Assembly: GCF_011397635.1 (NCBI RefSeq)
Contig: NC_064762.1
Location: 23,337,479 to 23,401,478, forward strand
Reading direction: 5' to 3'
Origin: Epinephelus fuscoguttatus
Lineage: Eukaryota > Chordata > Actinopteri > Perciformes > Serranidae
Length of the DNA stretch: 64,000 bases
Positions 23,156 through 35,550 of this stretch are shown one piece after another. The notes under the pieces are model-generated. The model was not told the DNA's origin and searched no databases. It saw nothing but the letters and a program-made list of their open reading frames with translations. Every line of letters begins with the position of its first letter. Within the stretch, counting starts at the first letter, position 1. A program made the translations under genes and the position numbers.

Positions 23156-24640
23156 CTGACACTTAAGCTCCTTTTATACTACTCGTTCAAGGCGGAAATA
23201 TCATGCCGTTAATGCTGCCTTGCAGTTCTGTATGACAGGTACGGTCATGGAACGGGTCAAAAGTGGTCTCACCTCTATGCCAAATGGAGGTAGTAACAGC
23301 CATGTCTGTATAGCTGTAGCTGTGCAGCCAGTAGGACAGGATCATGGACAACACGGTTGTGACGTTTTGACATCATGGTATGTGTGGGACCCACCACAGA
23401 AGATTTAAAAAGAAGCTGATAGCAGTTAGCAACTAACTCAAAGACGAAGAATAGCAGGCGAAAATGTCCACAAACTGGGAAAACAATGAGGTTCGGCAGC
23501 TCCTTACCCTCCCAGCAGAGGACGAGATCAGCGGCCATATAACAAAGACAGTAAATGATTGTTATTGCCATGTTATGCCATTGTTATTGTTTAGAAAGCG
23601 CTGCTGACACATATGTTCATATGTAATGCCAGAGGCTGACAGTATTGTGTTACATGGCACACCCATCATGCCCCTTTTGATTCTGCGATGCTGGCATGTT
23701 ATTTAAAATAACACTTTGGAGCAGCATGATGGCACCATTGTTTGGTTACACTGTACCAGTCATCTCAGGCTGTTTGTAGTGTGTAGTGCATTTACATTCT
23801 TATGCTAAAGGAAAAGGCAATTTGGGAAATATACTTGTTTGAGTTCTTCCCGAGTCAGATGAGAAGATGTCTGTACTGTACATTAATATTGCTGCAGGCA
23901 CTTTAGCTTAGCATTAAAAAACAACATGCTTTATCTTTTTTTGTTGTTGTTTTAACAAGAAAATATAAAGTAAAGACCAAGTTCCAAAAAGTCACTTTTC
24001 GTGGTAGAAATAGAGGTAGAAATTCTCCGACCCCGCCACCCCTCCGTAAAACCACAAGGAAAATATACATTAAAGGCTGCTATGAATTAATGTAATTCTG
24101 ACAAGTCAGCTCTCAAGATGAATGTGTATGAGGACACTTGCAGAGGTGGTATCATCAGTCCACATACTGCAGCAGAGAGCTGTGGTGTTCATCCATGTGA
24201 GACGTCCCGGCTTTACTGCATTTTATATAAGTTTAACAGGAACAGGGAGATAAACAAATGCTGATTTGCCCTTTTTCCTGCTTGGGGGGCATTTTGTTTC
24301 CTATTTCATCACCAACAAACCTCTCCTTCAACCACTGTGACTTATGACTTTATGACAGATGAAACAACATACAGTATATTTACACATATTTTGTATTCTG
24401 ACAAATTGTACATATTTAACACATGCACATACACCTATATATGTATATGGACAGGCATGTGAACATGCTCACAATTACATGTTTTAATGCTGATGTTTAA
24501 AAGCTTTAAGGTTGATTGTGTTCACCATCTTAGTCTGGTGTGTTGAAAACTTTAAATTCTGACCTTCTGATGGCGCTAAATGAAAGTCATTGGATCACTG
24601 ACATTATTATGATTCATTCTGTGGGGGGCATTAATGTCTG
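23156..24640. other. Intergenic, no feature seen
   Basis: No gene. At about 24545-24630 a diverged GGCGCTAAATGAAAGTCAT/GGGGGCATTAATGTCTG stretch may be another minus-strand scrap of the family at 1263-1610. Confidence 0.4.
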
Positions 24641-24646
24641 TGCCAC

Positions 24647-26050
24647 GTGTGCAATGGAGCACCTTTGAAATGTTTCATAAGGGTGGCTGGATGGAGCCAT
24701 TATCTTGAGGTGGCACACCAAAACCAAAAGCTGAAACTGAATTTCAGGAATTCTGTTTCACTGTTAAAGTATAAAGGTGAGTTAAAAACAACGTCAAACA
24801 ATGTAGCTGTCCTCTTTTTGTTAGAGTTAAGTTCTGCTTGCGATCCAATTGATCATGGCATAGTACTAATCAATCAACCTGAGAAATGGGAAGGTCTCTC
24901 TGGAGCACAATGCTTGACTGGTTTATTCAAGCAGTTTATTTGTTAGTTTTGGTGGTTTTGTGACCCACACATTTGACACTGAATATGGTGTTCCTCAAGG
25001 AAGCATTTTAGGTCCAATCTTTTTTCTTCTATACATGCTCCCCCTTGCAACATACAGTAATTCATCACCATAATGTCAGTTATCACTGTTATGCTGATGA
25101 CACACAACTACATCATTGTTTGTCTAGACAACCCCAGTTCTTTAAATGCTCTTTCAACCTGTCTCACTGATATCAGCATTTGGATGAGTAAAAAACAATA
25201 AATAAGAAAACAAATAAGCAGGAAACAGAAATTCTACTCGTAGGTCCAAGGCAGAGGAGTGATTTTAGACTCTGATCTTAATTGTATTAGTCATTTTAAC
25301 AAGGTTGTAAAAACATTGCTTTTTCATCTGAGGAACTTTGCCAAAATTCTACCATTTTTAACTCACAACACTACTGTAATGCCGATAAATGTTTTTATCA
25401 CAAGTTAGATTAGATTGTTGCAACTTTCTCTTTACTGATGTCACCCAAACACCAGATGCCCCTAAAAATGACAGTTAATTCAGAACACTGCAGCCAGAAT
25501 TTTGACTAATATAAAAAAGGAGATCCTATAAAACCTCTGCCTGCATCACTGCATTGGCTACCTGTATGTTTCAGAGCTGATTTTAAAGTCCCTTTACTTA
25601 TCTACAAAGCCATGCATAATTTAACACCTTCATATATCAGCGACTGCCTTTCATCTTATGTCCCAACAAGAACCCTCAGATCTTCCACTGCTGCTCTTTT
25701 AGAAGTTCCTAAAGTCTCGTCCAAGAAATCTGGTGATGCCACTTTCTGTTTTTATGGCCCCAAACTATGGATCTCCCTCCCCTTAGATCTTAAAATGACA
25801 CACTTAATTTTTCAAAGGAAATTAAAGACCTATCTTTTTAATTCAGCTTTCAATTTGGGTTAATTTTACTGGTTTCATTGTTAAAATTTTGTTGTATTGT
25901 AACCAAATTGTTTTTGTTTGTTTTTCTCTCACATAGCTATATTTGCCTTTTTATCTTCATATTTTATTGTTACTGCTTATTTCCCTATGATCTTGTCTTG
26001 TTAAGCACTATGGGCTGCATCTCTGCATGAAACGTGTTATATAAACAAAG
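24647..26050 (+). mobile_element. CR1/L2-superfamily LINE relic with reverse transcriptase motifs
   Basis: In successive broken frames: LSSACDPIDHGIVLINQPEK (RT region with the first catalytic Asp environment), GVPQGSILGPI at 24987-25019, CYADDTQL with the YADD box at 25090-25101, then VILDSDLNCISHFNKVVKTL, LIQNTAARILTNIKK and, in an intact 83-codon frame at 25612-25863, MHNLTPSYISDCLSSYVPTR with PKLWISLPLDL. This is the order of the L2-type ORF2 C-terminal half. The 3' tail is near AAACGTGTTATATAAACAAA at 26050. Many stops, no endonuclease domain; long dead. Confidence 0.85.
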
Positions 26051-26324
26051 CATTTACTGGAAACAAGGCTACTCAAGTTCGCACACTTCTCACAGAGGCC
26101 TCCAATTATTTTCAATAATTCAGATTGTCATGGGGAAAGGGTGGCCACCCCTTTGCAGCGCCACAGCAAATCTCATGGCAGTACATTCAGTAGTGAGGTA
26201 TTTAACTTGTATGGATACATTGTCTGGGAACCATGAATTCTTGTACAATTTTTTTGCCAGTCCTACTGTAGATGTTGAGCTATTTTGCAGGATAAATGTA
26301 AAATTTGGCCTGTTGGTGAGACTG

Positions 26325-26770
26325 GTGTAAGAATAATGGACATAGCCACCATGATGTCACCCACTGGTTTGTGGACTCCTGTTTTGAAGGTTCACGTTTG
26401 GAATTTTGGCCTTTGCCATCTTGGTTTTTTGGAGCCAGAAGTGACCATATTTGGGCGAGAAGCTGAGGATAAAGCAGTCGCACCTCTTAATTAACATAAC
26501 TTTAAACCTTAATAAAATGTAAATGAGTGAGTTACGAAAATTCAATCTCTGTACAGTTGTCATGGAGGGGAAATTATAGAGACCAAAACTGTTCTTTGTA
26601 GCAGGCTGTTAACATGTTTATTTCTGCTGTGAAGTTTGGCATTTGAACATGGGGGTCTATGGGGACTGACTGGCTTGCAGAGCCAGCCTCGAGTGGCCAT
26701 TAGAGGAACTTCAGTTTCTGGCACTTCTGCACTGGCTTCATTTTCCAGCCCTGGAGGTTGCTGCTTGTTC
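26325..26770 (+). repeat. Longer copy of the 'GAGCCAGAAGTGACC' repeat
   Basis: Runs from GACATAGCCACCATGATGTC through GAGCCAGAAGTGACC and CACCTCTTAATTAACATAAC to GCCAGCCTCGAGTGGCCATT. Its first part is repeated at 22986-23155 in this window. Overlapping minus frames are shadows of its composition. Confidence 0.7.
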
Positions 26771-28545
26771 TGAAGTGTTGGACTGACTATCAGACATCCA
26801 TCCATAGAGCCACACCGCCAACATGGCTAATGATAAAACAGTTGTACTGACCAAATGCTTGTAATAAAGCTGTTTCATAACACGTGATACTTTTAGTGTC
26901 CACTGCAAACATACCAGATTTTTCTGTAAAATCTGTGATTGACAAATTGTAATATCTACCTGCACCAAGAGACACATGCGTAGGATGAGCTGCAGTGGTT
27001 TCTACTGATCAAACTGCCCCTTTAAAAAACCTCTTAACTCTTTAAGGTCATTACATGCTGTTCTCTTACCTCTCTTGTTCTCTTTTTTATCTTTTTATTT
27101 TTGCGACCAAGTTCATTTGATTTGTGAAAAAGAGTGCTCAAACATAGAATATCAAATCAATAAATGCGTAAACAAACCGAGTATTTGGCTGACAGTATTC
27201 CAATGTTGGGTGTCCTTCTGAAATTATCGAGGCTTTCAAGAGGGATAGGACTGACAATGGAAACATCCATCTACCAATAATTTGATACAGAGTGCAGCGA
27301 CGTGTCTACTGCAGCCACAATAGACACTGATGAGATTCACTGACAGTTGACCCCAGACTACTGTTTTGAAACTAATCGAATCTATTCATCACAATCGCTG
27401 GTGATTATTTGTTGTTTAGCATAATTGAGCAAAAGTTAAGCATGGTCGTAGTTCACTGTGAACTGTAATTTGTTATGAACTGATGGTGCAGCTGCAGCTC
27501 TGTAACACAAACACATAAACTTTACAGCTATTTATGGAGGTACTAGACTTGTTCATCTCTATAGTTTCCTCAGCATTTCACACAGAATTATGAGCAAGTG
27601 CCACATGTGAAAAATGAGCTCTAAGTTAAGCTGAACTGCTTACTGCCGGAAAGACAAAAAGTACCTGCTTATAGTACATGTGGCCTATTTCCAGATGGAG
27701 CTGACTCATGCACAAGCCATGTGATAACCTTAATCACTGGTTTAGCCTTTTTAGTAAAACCATGAGCAACTCAACTCTCATGTTTCTCAAGGAGAGCAGC
27801 AGTTTGAAGATTCAGATCGGGGGAATACCGGTGGGAAATAAAGCTTTAGATGGATGCATGAGGCCGAGACTCATTTTATTTATTCAACCTTAGTTGGCCT
27901 CTCATATTGATGAGGTTGTTACTGATCCATTAGTGAGGTATCTGGAAAATCCTGCCTTGGATTCTGTCAGCAAGAGACTCTTCCTGAGAAAGCGTTGAAT
28001 GTAAAACAACCTGCAGGAATGAGGCAGGACATTAGGCTGGTGCAAAATGCATTATGAGTCCTGAGTGAGTTCCTATCTGCCTCTCACCCAGCATCAATGT
28101 AATGTGAACCCTGTGAGGAAAGGGAGCATTGCCTTCTCTGAGCTTGTGTGTAAAATCTTTTCTGTGTAGGTGCTAGGAAAATTCAGTCAGCTATGTAAAG
28201 AGGAAGTCACTGCATGGACAAGCTTTTACAAAATGTTGAGAACCAACAGGCCAAACAATACTTAATTAATTCACTGATTTTGCTTTATTGATATACATGT
28301 ACATGGAGAAATCTGTGTTTCAAACAAAACTTTATATAAAGATGAACAACGTGTCTTCACTTCCTCCCACTGCCCAAAACTGGAGCCAAAATACGCTGGA
28401 TAAGGTCACTGCTATCTTGCACTTTTGGAGCCAGACTGTGTACAGTAGAAATCAGGAAGTGAAGGCGTACGCTCCCTGCTTACAGCATCAAACAACTAAT
28501 TAAAACCAAACGTCGTTGGGTAAAATTTATCCGATTTCCTGTCAT
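26771..28545. other. Intergenic, no feature seen
   Basis: No convincing gene or repeat. Confidence 0.4.
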
Positions 28546-28760
28546 GGTTTAGTTTGGCCCATGCCCCATCTGCTAATATGTAGGTGGGGTTTATGACCTA
28601 TACTGCAGCCAGCCACCAGGGGGCGAATGAGGTGTTTTGGCTTCACTTTTGGAGAGGCCCCCAGGAAGTGTGCTGAGCTTTGAAGCCAGTCTTTGTATTT
28701 GTCAAACAGTGGAACTACATCCATTGTGATGCCATGTGGCTCAAAAAGACTTTTATCCTT

Positions 28761-29842
28761 ACGTCCAGTTCAGACCAAAGATTCACGATGAGACAAAACC
28801 GCTTTAGAACGTTGCAGAGAAAAGCTGCAGCGGTGTGAACTGGCCTGTATGAGTTTGACTCGAGCCGGCCAATGTTGTCACCTGCAACTTAGTTGGTCGA
28901 ATGCGCAGGTCAAATGGTTTAAGAACGTAAACCATGTCACCTGTTTCTACAGCCAGTCAGCTTGTAGTGAAGTCCACTGGGCAATTCAAAATGGCCGTAG
29001 ACGGTGTGTTCGCTTGCTGCACCAAGCCCCCTTTTTCTGTCCTCACCACGTGTCCGTATCGGATGGTGGGTCGCTGCTGCTGCTGCTCGCTTTATGTGCT
29101 TCTGCCTCCTCATACAAAACAACGCCTCTTGCATTTTTTAAAAGGACACGCCCTCCTGGAAATGTGTGCTCCCCCTTTTCTCATCCACAAGGAAACAAAC
29201 ACACAGAGAGCTTGAAAATGGATGCCGAGAGATTTAACTGCGTTTTATCAAATGTGTTCTCAGTCCACAAGACTGTGGAAATGAAGGACTTACAGCGACT
29301 TTGTTTAAAACTTTTAACGCAGTCGGACCATGTTTACGAGCAAAAGAGTTCAGCGAGCCACCGAAGGATTTACTGTTGGTTTCTGCAACGTAGGGAGTTT
29401 TTTTAAACTCTGAAATTGTATCCGCCCATCTAAACACAAAATCAGGGAGAAAGACATCAGTCTTTAGTTAAGCAAAGCGTCTAAAGACTGACTTGTGAGT
29501 CTAATATTATTGTGGCATATTTATTGTGAATACAGTCCATCTGATGCTCATTTTGTTTCTGTTTTTCGCCATTCATCACTACAAATGCAAGTGTAATATT
29601 TCTCACTATCATTGTCCTCATTCATATTTTAAGACGCTACAAATTATATTCAGCCACAAAATAAGCCTGAAAAGCTGCAAATCAGAATGGAAGAACAGAG
29701 AGTTGTTGCATAGAGATGATACACATCTGATACTCATCTGGATGCATTGGTGTGAACCTGTAGGTTTTTAGAACATTGCAGAACGGCATATTGCAAGTAG
29801 TTGCATGTTTCAAGTCGTCTTTTGGTCTGAAGCGGGCTTTAG
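28761..29842 (+). mobile_element. DNA transposon remnant with TTCAGACCAAA ends
   Basis: TTCAGACCAAA at 28767-28777 recurs in inverse orientation at 29818-29829 (TTTTGGTCTGAA). CTGCAGCGGTGTGAACTGG and ATTGGTGTGAACCTGT lie as inner mirror words at both sides. The element is about 1.08 kb and holds a 185-codon frame at 28849-29406. The exact ends and target duplication are not clear. Just before it, 28570-28690 resembles other dispersed fish repeats (CCAGCCACCAGGGGGCGAAT). Confidence 0.55.
28849..29406 (+). CDS. Unidentified 185-codon open frame inside a DNA transposon remnant
   Basis: The second longest open frame in the window after cnr1. The product begins MSLTRAGQCCHLQLSW and its second half, from an internal Met near residue 123 (MDAERFNCVLSNVFSVHKTV), looks more protein-like: EMKDLQRLCLKLL and RIYCWFLQRREFF are amphipathic or aromatic-rich. 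I recognise no domain. It lies wholly within an element with inverted ends, so if real it is a transposon product or its relic; the first half has random-looking composition. A chance frame is quite possible. Confidence 0.25.
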   Translation: MSLTRAGQCCHLQLSWSNAQVKWFKNVNHVTCFYSQSACSEVHWAIQNGRRRCVRLLHQAPFFCPHHVSVSDGGSLLLLLALCASASSYKTTPLAFFKRTRPPGNVCSPFSHPQGNKHTESLKMDAERFNCVLSNVFSVHKTVEMKDLQRLCLKLLTQSDHVYEQKSSASHRRIYCWFLQRREFF

Positions 29843-32190
29843 ACTGCCATGGCAAAAGACAAAAGTTTAAAATCTGAAAATTAATGGATGGATCCACTAT
29901 CAGAATTTGATCCATTCACAATAACAATTAAATAATTTTATCCCCATTAAGTTAACGGAGCGCTAAACCAGAAGTAGCTGGCTCGGCCAGCGGAAGTCAT
30001 TAGTGTGCCCTCTCTATGGGCCACACAGTGCAGCAGCAGGGCCGATCCACTGGGTAATTTTATACTGCTAGTTTAACTTTTTTGGCTTCATTCACTACTG
30101 AGCAGCTTACACAGAAATGAACAGGACCCAGCGTTGTATCCAGTTCCCTTTATTCATCCATGGGTGCAACCCATTTCAATTTAATGATGCATGTAGGCTA
30201 CTATGGGCTATCTTCACTTGGTAAACACTTTGCTATGACTAGATTATGTCTGAACTGACAAACAGCTGGTGCAATGGTTTTCGCAATGGTTGACATCCCT
30301 TACACAACAATGTTGCTGATGTGTCCAGATAATAGATATGTGATTATGTGGGAACTTTTCTCTGTATGCGTATTAATATGCTCAAATGACAATAAAGTTT
30401 TCTGAACAGATCTAAACTGGGAGTCTGACATTTAGCACTGAATAGCAAACAGCTCGTCAAATTACAACTGGAGTAGAGACTTCTTCCACTGACTGCAGTT
30501 TTTATCCCCCTCCCACCCCCCGGGCTCTTTTCTCTGATCCATGGACTCAAAGTGAGTCACTGGAGGACAAAATGTTATGTACCACAACTAAAACGCAGAT
30601 GGCCATGAGCTTTGCTTGAGCCACCACTCATTGCTCACTCACAGGTTAGCATGCCAACAAAGTCAGAGAAAACTGTCAGAGTACACCAGTCAGTTTGGCA
30701 AACCCTGCTGCCTAAAGTCTAACTGCTCCATGTGGTGGATATTACAAAGTCTCAATAACTGGAATCAGAATAAAAAGCTGATGAAATTCAAATTATGTTC
30801 AAGATTTTTCTGCTGGAACATTTAGTGCTTGCTATATCAGGATTGTTACGCTTGGAGTAAGACCGGTGCTTCGTTCTACACCATGCTTGCAGTTGTTTTG
30901 TGGCAGCTGTGTCTTGTTTATGTGTTATATTTATAGGTGCTGCATGTCTAAACAGACAGGCAATCAATTACTTTGCACACATGGGTGACAGGGAGGATTG
31001 TAGGTGTCCTGGCTTCAGAGACATAAGTCTCACAGAGACATATTTAGCTGCTGCCGGGTGTCATTCAAATGGCTTTGAATACTTAATCGTGCTTTCTGTG
31101 GAAATTATCTACAGATATAAGAAAACCCTGCACATTTCAGCATGCTGTCAAATCATATAAAGCAAGCTTTACGGTGCTGTATACGACTCTCAGAACATTA
31201 GCAGCAAACAGCTATTTGCAATGTAAATATAAAGGAGCAATGACGTCAAAAATGAAGTCATACTTCCTCCAGGATGTAATCCAAACATCCCTGATTGTTG
31301 TTGTGGTAGATGGTCCGCGTCCATGTCATGTGTGTCCAGGCATTTGTTTTTCAGATAGGTTTAGTTTATATTAGTTATCTGATTCTGTAAAAAGGGGGGT
31401 TGACATGAAAATGTTATGATTGACAGCCGCAGTGTGCTCGCGATCAATGGCATTACTCACGATTGGTCAGACAGTGGGAACTCGATACAGCAGAGTTTGC
31501 TCCTGCATAGATTCTGACTCAAAATGACATCACCAGCGCAAGACAGCAGCAACCATATCCAGGATATTATATTTTCTATACCCACTGAGTTCATGAGGAG
31601 CGGTTTATTTGCAATGATGAGACTACAGAATAGGAAACGTTACTTGGTGTTGCTCAATTTTTTAACATTATAAGACATTCCGAGAATAACAGTGAGTGGA
31701 TTTACAGTATAAGGAGTCATATATAAAAGATATTTATTTTTATAAGCCAAGGAATCCATCAAAACTGGAGCCTCTAAAAATCCCAGAGTTTTGCAGATGT
31801 TTTCTGACATGGTGGCTTCCTTTTAATTCATACTTACCCTGTATTTGCGTAAAGAAAGCAAAGGTGCCTTCAGTGTACAAGTCTCCTATAGAATGGATAC
31901 TTTTATCCGATTTAAAAAGTATTATCTAAATTAGCTGGTGCAAAAGTCCAGTTTCCAGCAATGGGTAAAGCATAGGATATGGATTTCAGATTAAAATGTG
32001 GTTTAATTTGTTTCCAGATAAGCAGTGAACTGTGAATCACTTCATCTAGTCCGAAAACACCTAATGTTAGCTCCATCTGCACTGTTGCCGTTGTAAGCTC
32101 TGTTCAGGCTATTAGCACCATTAGCTGCTAGCTGGCAGCTCAGCCACGTTGAGAACTGCGTGCAGACAATTTGAATCAGAATCTGAATCA
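29843..32190. other. Intergenic with scattered repeat-like sequence
   Basis: No gene. Parts of 31385-31560 (GATTGACAGCCGCAGTGTGC, AAAATGACATCACCAGCGCA) resemble repeat fragments, without definable ends. Confidence 0.4.
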
Positions 32191-32194
32191 TGCT

Positions 32195-32655
32195 CTGTAA
32201 AGTGTGGATACCTGACCCGAGTTGACGGGATGCGTCAGAACCTGACAGGTCAGGACGGGTTCGGATAACAACTCAGAAATTTTGCTCCGGTTCGGTTCAG
32301 GTTTGGCCCACTTGACATGCTGCTATGTTGGGCTACGGCCTGTTCAAGTGCTGGAATTTGTTATTTACGTGACATTGCCTGAACGCAACACAGGCCAGGT
32401 TACATTTCAGGTAGAAGGTGATAAATATCCAGACTGAACTAATGAAAATGGAAGACGTTACACAAAACTTGCTATCAGATGAGTTTAAAACTAAACTTTA
32501 AAACTGTCAAAAACCATGCAGGTAAACATGTCAGGTAACAAACTATGTCAGGCTCGGGTCAGGTTCGGACTTAAAAAATTAGAAAGTCTGTCGGGTTTGG
32601 GCCGGGCTCGCTTATAATTGTCTCAAATTCAGGTGAAGTTCGGTCAGGGAAAATG
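32195..32655. repeat. Repeat with GGGTTCGG/CCTGACCCG words at both ends
   Basis: The left side has CCTGACCCGAGTTGACGGGA and GACGGGTTCGG; the right side has GGCTCGGGTCAGGTTCGG and TTTGGGCCGGGCTCG. Mirror-like wording suggests a DNA element of about 460 bp, and a related scrap GGGTCGGGTCCGGGCATTT lies at about 6792. Ends are not exact. Confidence 0.5.
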
Positions 32656-32659
32656 CGGC

Positions 32660-32875
32660 TCAACAAATGTCCAACAAACCCTGGACTTTCACCCTTCTCA
32701 AACCTAACTACATGCCCTTGCTGCCTAAACCTAACCATGTGCTTTTGTTGATGTCCCGCTGTTGCTGCTGGCGTCATCCTGGAACATCAACAGCAGATGC
32801 AGGAGGATACCTAGTGCGTAATATGTAGACATGAAAGGCCAGGACTTGGGATGATAATGTGTTGCAGTTGCTGAT
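32660..32875 (-). repeat. Copy 4 of the dispersed repeat family (minus, diverged)
   Basis: CTGGACTTTCACCCTTCTC, GCCTAAACCTAACCATGTG, GGAACATCAACAGCAGATGC and GGGATGATAATGTGTTGCAG follow the order of the copy at 17129-17875, with strong divergence. Confidence 0.5.
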
Positions 32876-32944
32876 GTATTTTCTATTCCTGGGTCTTGTT
32901 TTGGGATGGCAATGTTGGTTAGCTGGGCGGTCGGTCCGCTACTT

Positions 32945-33470
32945 AAGTCCAAGCTGAAATATCTCAACAACTACTTGATAGGTTGCCATTAAATTTTGTA
33001 GAAATTCATGATCCCCAGAGGATGTTTCCTAATGACTGTGGTGATCCCCTGGATTTTCATTTGGTGCCCCCAACAGGTCACTTATCCTGCAGCATTTGTC
33101 TTCTTAACAAACTGGCAGGAAATATCATACAGACGTGTCTCCTTCAGGATGACCTGTAAACCTTTGGTGACACCCTGGCTTTTCATCTCGCACCATCATC
33201 AGGTCAGCATTTCAATGTGTCTAAAACTTTGAGTTATCACCTACAACACTAATTACAAAACTAATGACATTCACACCAGCCTCGGCTGCACCCTGTATTT
33301 AGTGCCAATTAGCAAATGTTAGCATGGTAAACATTATACCTGCTGAGCATCAACATGTCACTGTGAGCACGCTCATATTAGCATATTTATTATATAAATA
33401 AAGCTAAATTTAGCTCAAAGCACAGCCGTACCCTATAGGTTCACTGAGCTGCCAGAGGGCTATAGACTCA
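32945..33470 (+). mobile_element. 3' end of an RTE-like retroelement family, plus strand
   Basis: Begins AAATATCTCAACAACTACTTG and passes through GTGATCCCCTGGATTTTCAT, a second partly duplicated block (GGTGACACCCTGGCTTTTCA), CATCATCAGGTCAGCA, ACTAATGACATTCACACCAG and TTAGCAAATGTTAGCATGG to GGTTCACTGAGCTGCC. Same family as 1263-1610. Noncoding. Confidence 0.6.
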
Positions 33471-35035
33471 TGTCTTGTTTGGTGTTCACCACCGATTACT
33501 GGTGGCAGAGATATGGATTTCTTCGGGAGAGATGCCCTCAGTAAACACAACAACAATCATAGATACACTGTCCTTTGGCTTACAGGCTAGATAACACATA
33601 CATGCCTGAGAAGTTAATTGCATGAAATGACTTCATGACCCCTCTGTAGAATGTAGAAATGTGGGAAGCAGAAGTCGGCATGAAACATTGACAGTACTAA
33701 CAATAGACTGTGAACTACAATACATGATCAAAACATAACTCCTGGAATGCACTGACACATCACAGACGGATGCTCTCGAACAGCGAAAGAGCATCTGAGG
33801 GTGATGTGTTCCTTGCAGGGTTTAAGAGGCAAACTGGAGACTGTAAGATCGTTACTTTGGGCTTCTGCACAATCCGAGAAACCCTGAAGAGAGGAAGTGA
33901 ACCAGTGTTTCTCTGCTCTCAGCCCTTTGATGTTTCCTAGAACAAGGCATTTATCTGCCAGTTACTCTGCTAGAGCTAATCAGTTATCAGTGAGGAAGAA
34001 GGCTGTTATTTTGGGCTGCTCTCAGGTTTGAATCAATGTGTGGAGCTCAGCTTTTATCTGTATCTAGTCCAGCAGATTATCACTGTAAATAATGTGTTCT
34101 TTCTCAGTTTGCCTACAGATTGACGGGAATCAGCTTGGAGAAGATTTACAAGTAAGTCAGCTGCTTGCTCTGACAACCTGCCAGCAGATAATTTTGCCAA
34201 AAAAGGGAAATAAATTCACAGAAAAATGAACCTGAAACTCCTCTAGATTTGTTTTTTCAGACATTTCTGTCATTTGCTGGCTGCAAATGTCTTCTCATTT
34301 TGTGGAGTAGAACATTTTGTTCATTTCAGGCAGCCATGGCTGAGCGATATTAATAATTACACCTGTGATGATGATAGAGCCATAGCCTCATTTCAGTCCC
34401 AACGTGACACTAGGTTTTCATGTTCTGTCAGCCGAGGCAATCTGTGGCCGCGAAACGTCACATTAATGCATCTATTCTGATTTTATCTACGACAATGCAG
34501 CCACTTGACTCCTGCCTCCTCGGCCTGCACCATTTACTCTGCCACTGTGGAAGACAGTATGAAGACATAAAAAAAACATCAGTTAAATGTTTGCATGTAT
34601 ATGGCCAAATGAATACTAATTAGATCATTCATAATCAGTGACTTGAATCTGTTTTTATTAAGGCCACACAAAGGCCATGTCTTTGTTATTGTGATTCATA
34701 GCAGGATCTGACTCACTGATTTGGTGGTGGTGTGTAATTGAACGTGCTGATAAGTAACTAGTTTGAGGAGAAGGAACATCAGAAAAAAATAGATCAGAAA
34801 ATGTGTATGAATCATCTTGTGTTGGAACCCTATTGCCAGGAAAAGTGTTGGCATTGTGTGTCTCTGCAACCACGGACACGGTACATTTGTACATTATTAT
34901 GTAACAGATACTGAAACTTTACATTTCAGCTACACTGTGGTTTATATGTGGTTAGGCTTGTGCACAAAAACCACTTGGTTATGGTTAGGATTAGATATGA
35001 TTTGGCTTAGAACACCCTGATAAGGGTGCATAATG
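33471..35035. other. Intergenic, no gene seen
   Basis: No gene or clear repeat until GTGGTTAGGCTTGTGCACAA at 34950, which resembles sequence beside other dispersed elements (compare GTGGTTTTTGTGCCTAAACC at 11860, inverse). Confidence 0.4.
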
Positions 35036-35550
35036 CCAGCAGGAAAAGCAGCGATGCCAGGGTAAAAACTACTTTTCGGGCCACTATCCTGCGAGAGAAG
35101 CAGCCATGTCTTTGTAAAAACCAAACGCTTTTTGGGCCACTATCCCGCAAGAGAAGCAGCAATGTCTCGGTAAAAAACAACCACATTTTGCGCTTTTATC
35201 CCACAAGAAAATGAGAGATGTCTTGGTAAAAAAAACAACCACTTTTCAGGCCACTATCCTGCAAGAGAAGGAGAGATGTCTTTGTAAAAAACAACCACTT
35301 TGTGGGCCACTATCCCACATGAGAAGCAGCGATGTCTCGGTAAAAGATAACCACTTTTTCTGCCTTTATCCCGCAAGAGAAGCAGCGATGTCACTGTAAA
35401 AAAACAACTGCTTTTCTGGACAGTATCCGGCGAGAGAAGCAGCTATGTCTGGGTAAAAAACAACTGCTTTTAGGGCCACTGTCCTGCAAGAGAAGCAGCA
35501 TGTCTCAGTAAAAGACAACTGCTTTTCGGGCCACTGATGTCTTGGTTAAA
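35036..35550 (+). repeat. Minisatellite, about nine units of about 56 bp
   Basis: The landmark GCAGCGATG (or variant) recurs at 35048, 35100, 35156, 35212, 35270, 35326, 35382, 35439 and 35495, mostly 56-57 bp apart. Each unit runs: GCCACTATCCCGCAAGAGAA, GCAGCGATGTCTCGG, TAAAAAACAACCACTTTT. Units differ at several positions each. Two 62-codon open frames follow the units, but period lengths of 56-58 are not multiples of three and the frame is not kept, so coding is unlikely. Confidence 0.92.

Noticed and set aside
35026-35399. Two adjoining 62-codon frames along the 35-kb tandem array, suggesting a repeat protein
   Set aside because: Unit length is mostly 56-58 bp and not a multiple of three, so the frame drifts from unit to unit; this is a minisatellite.
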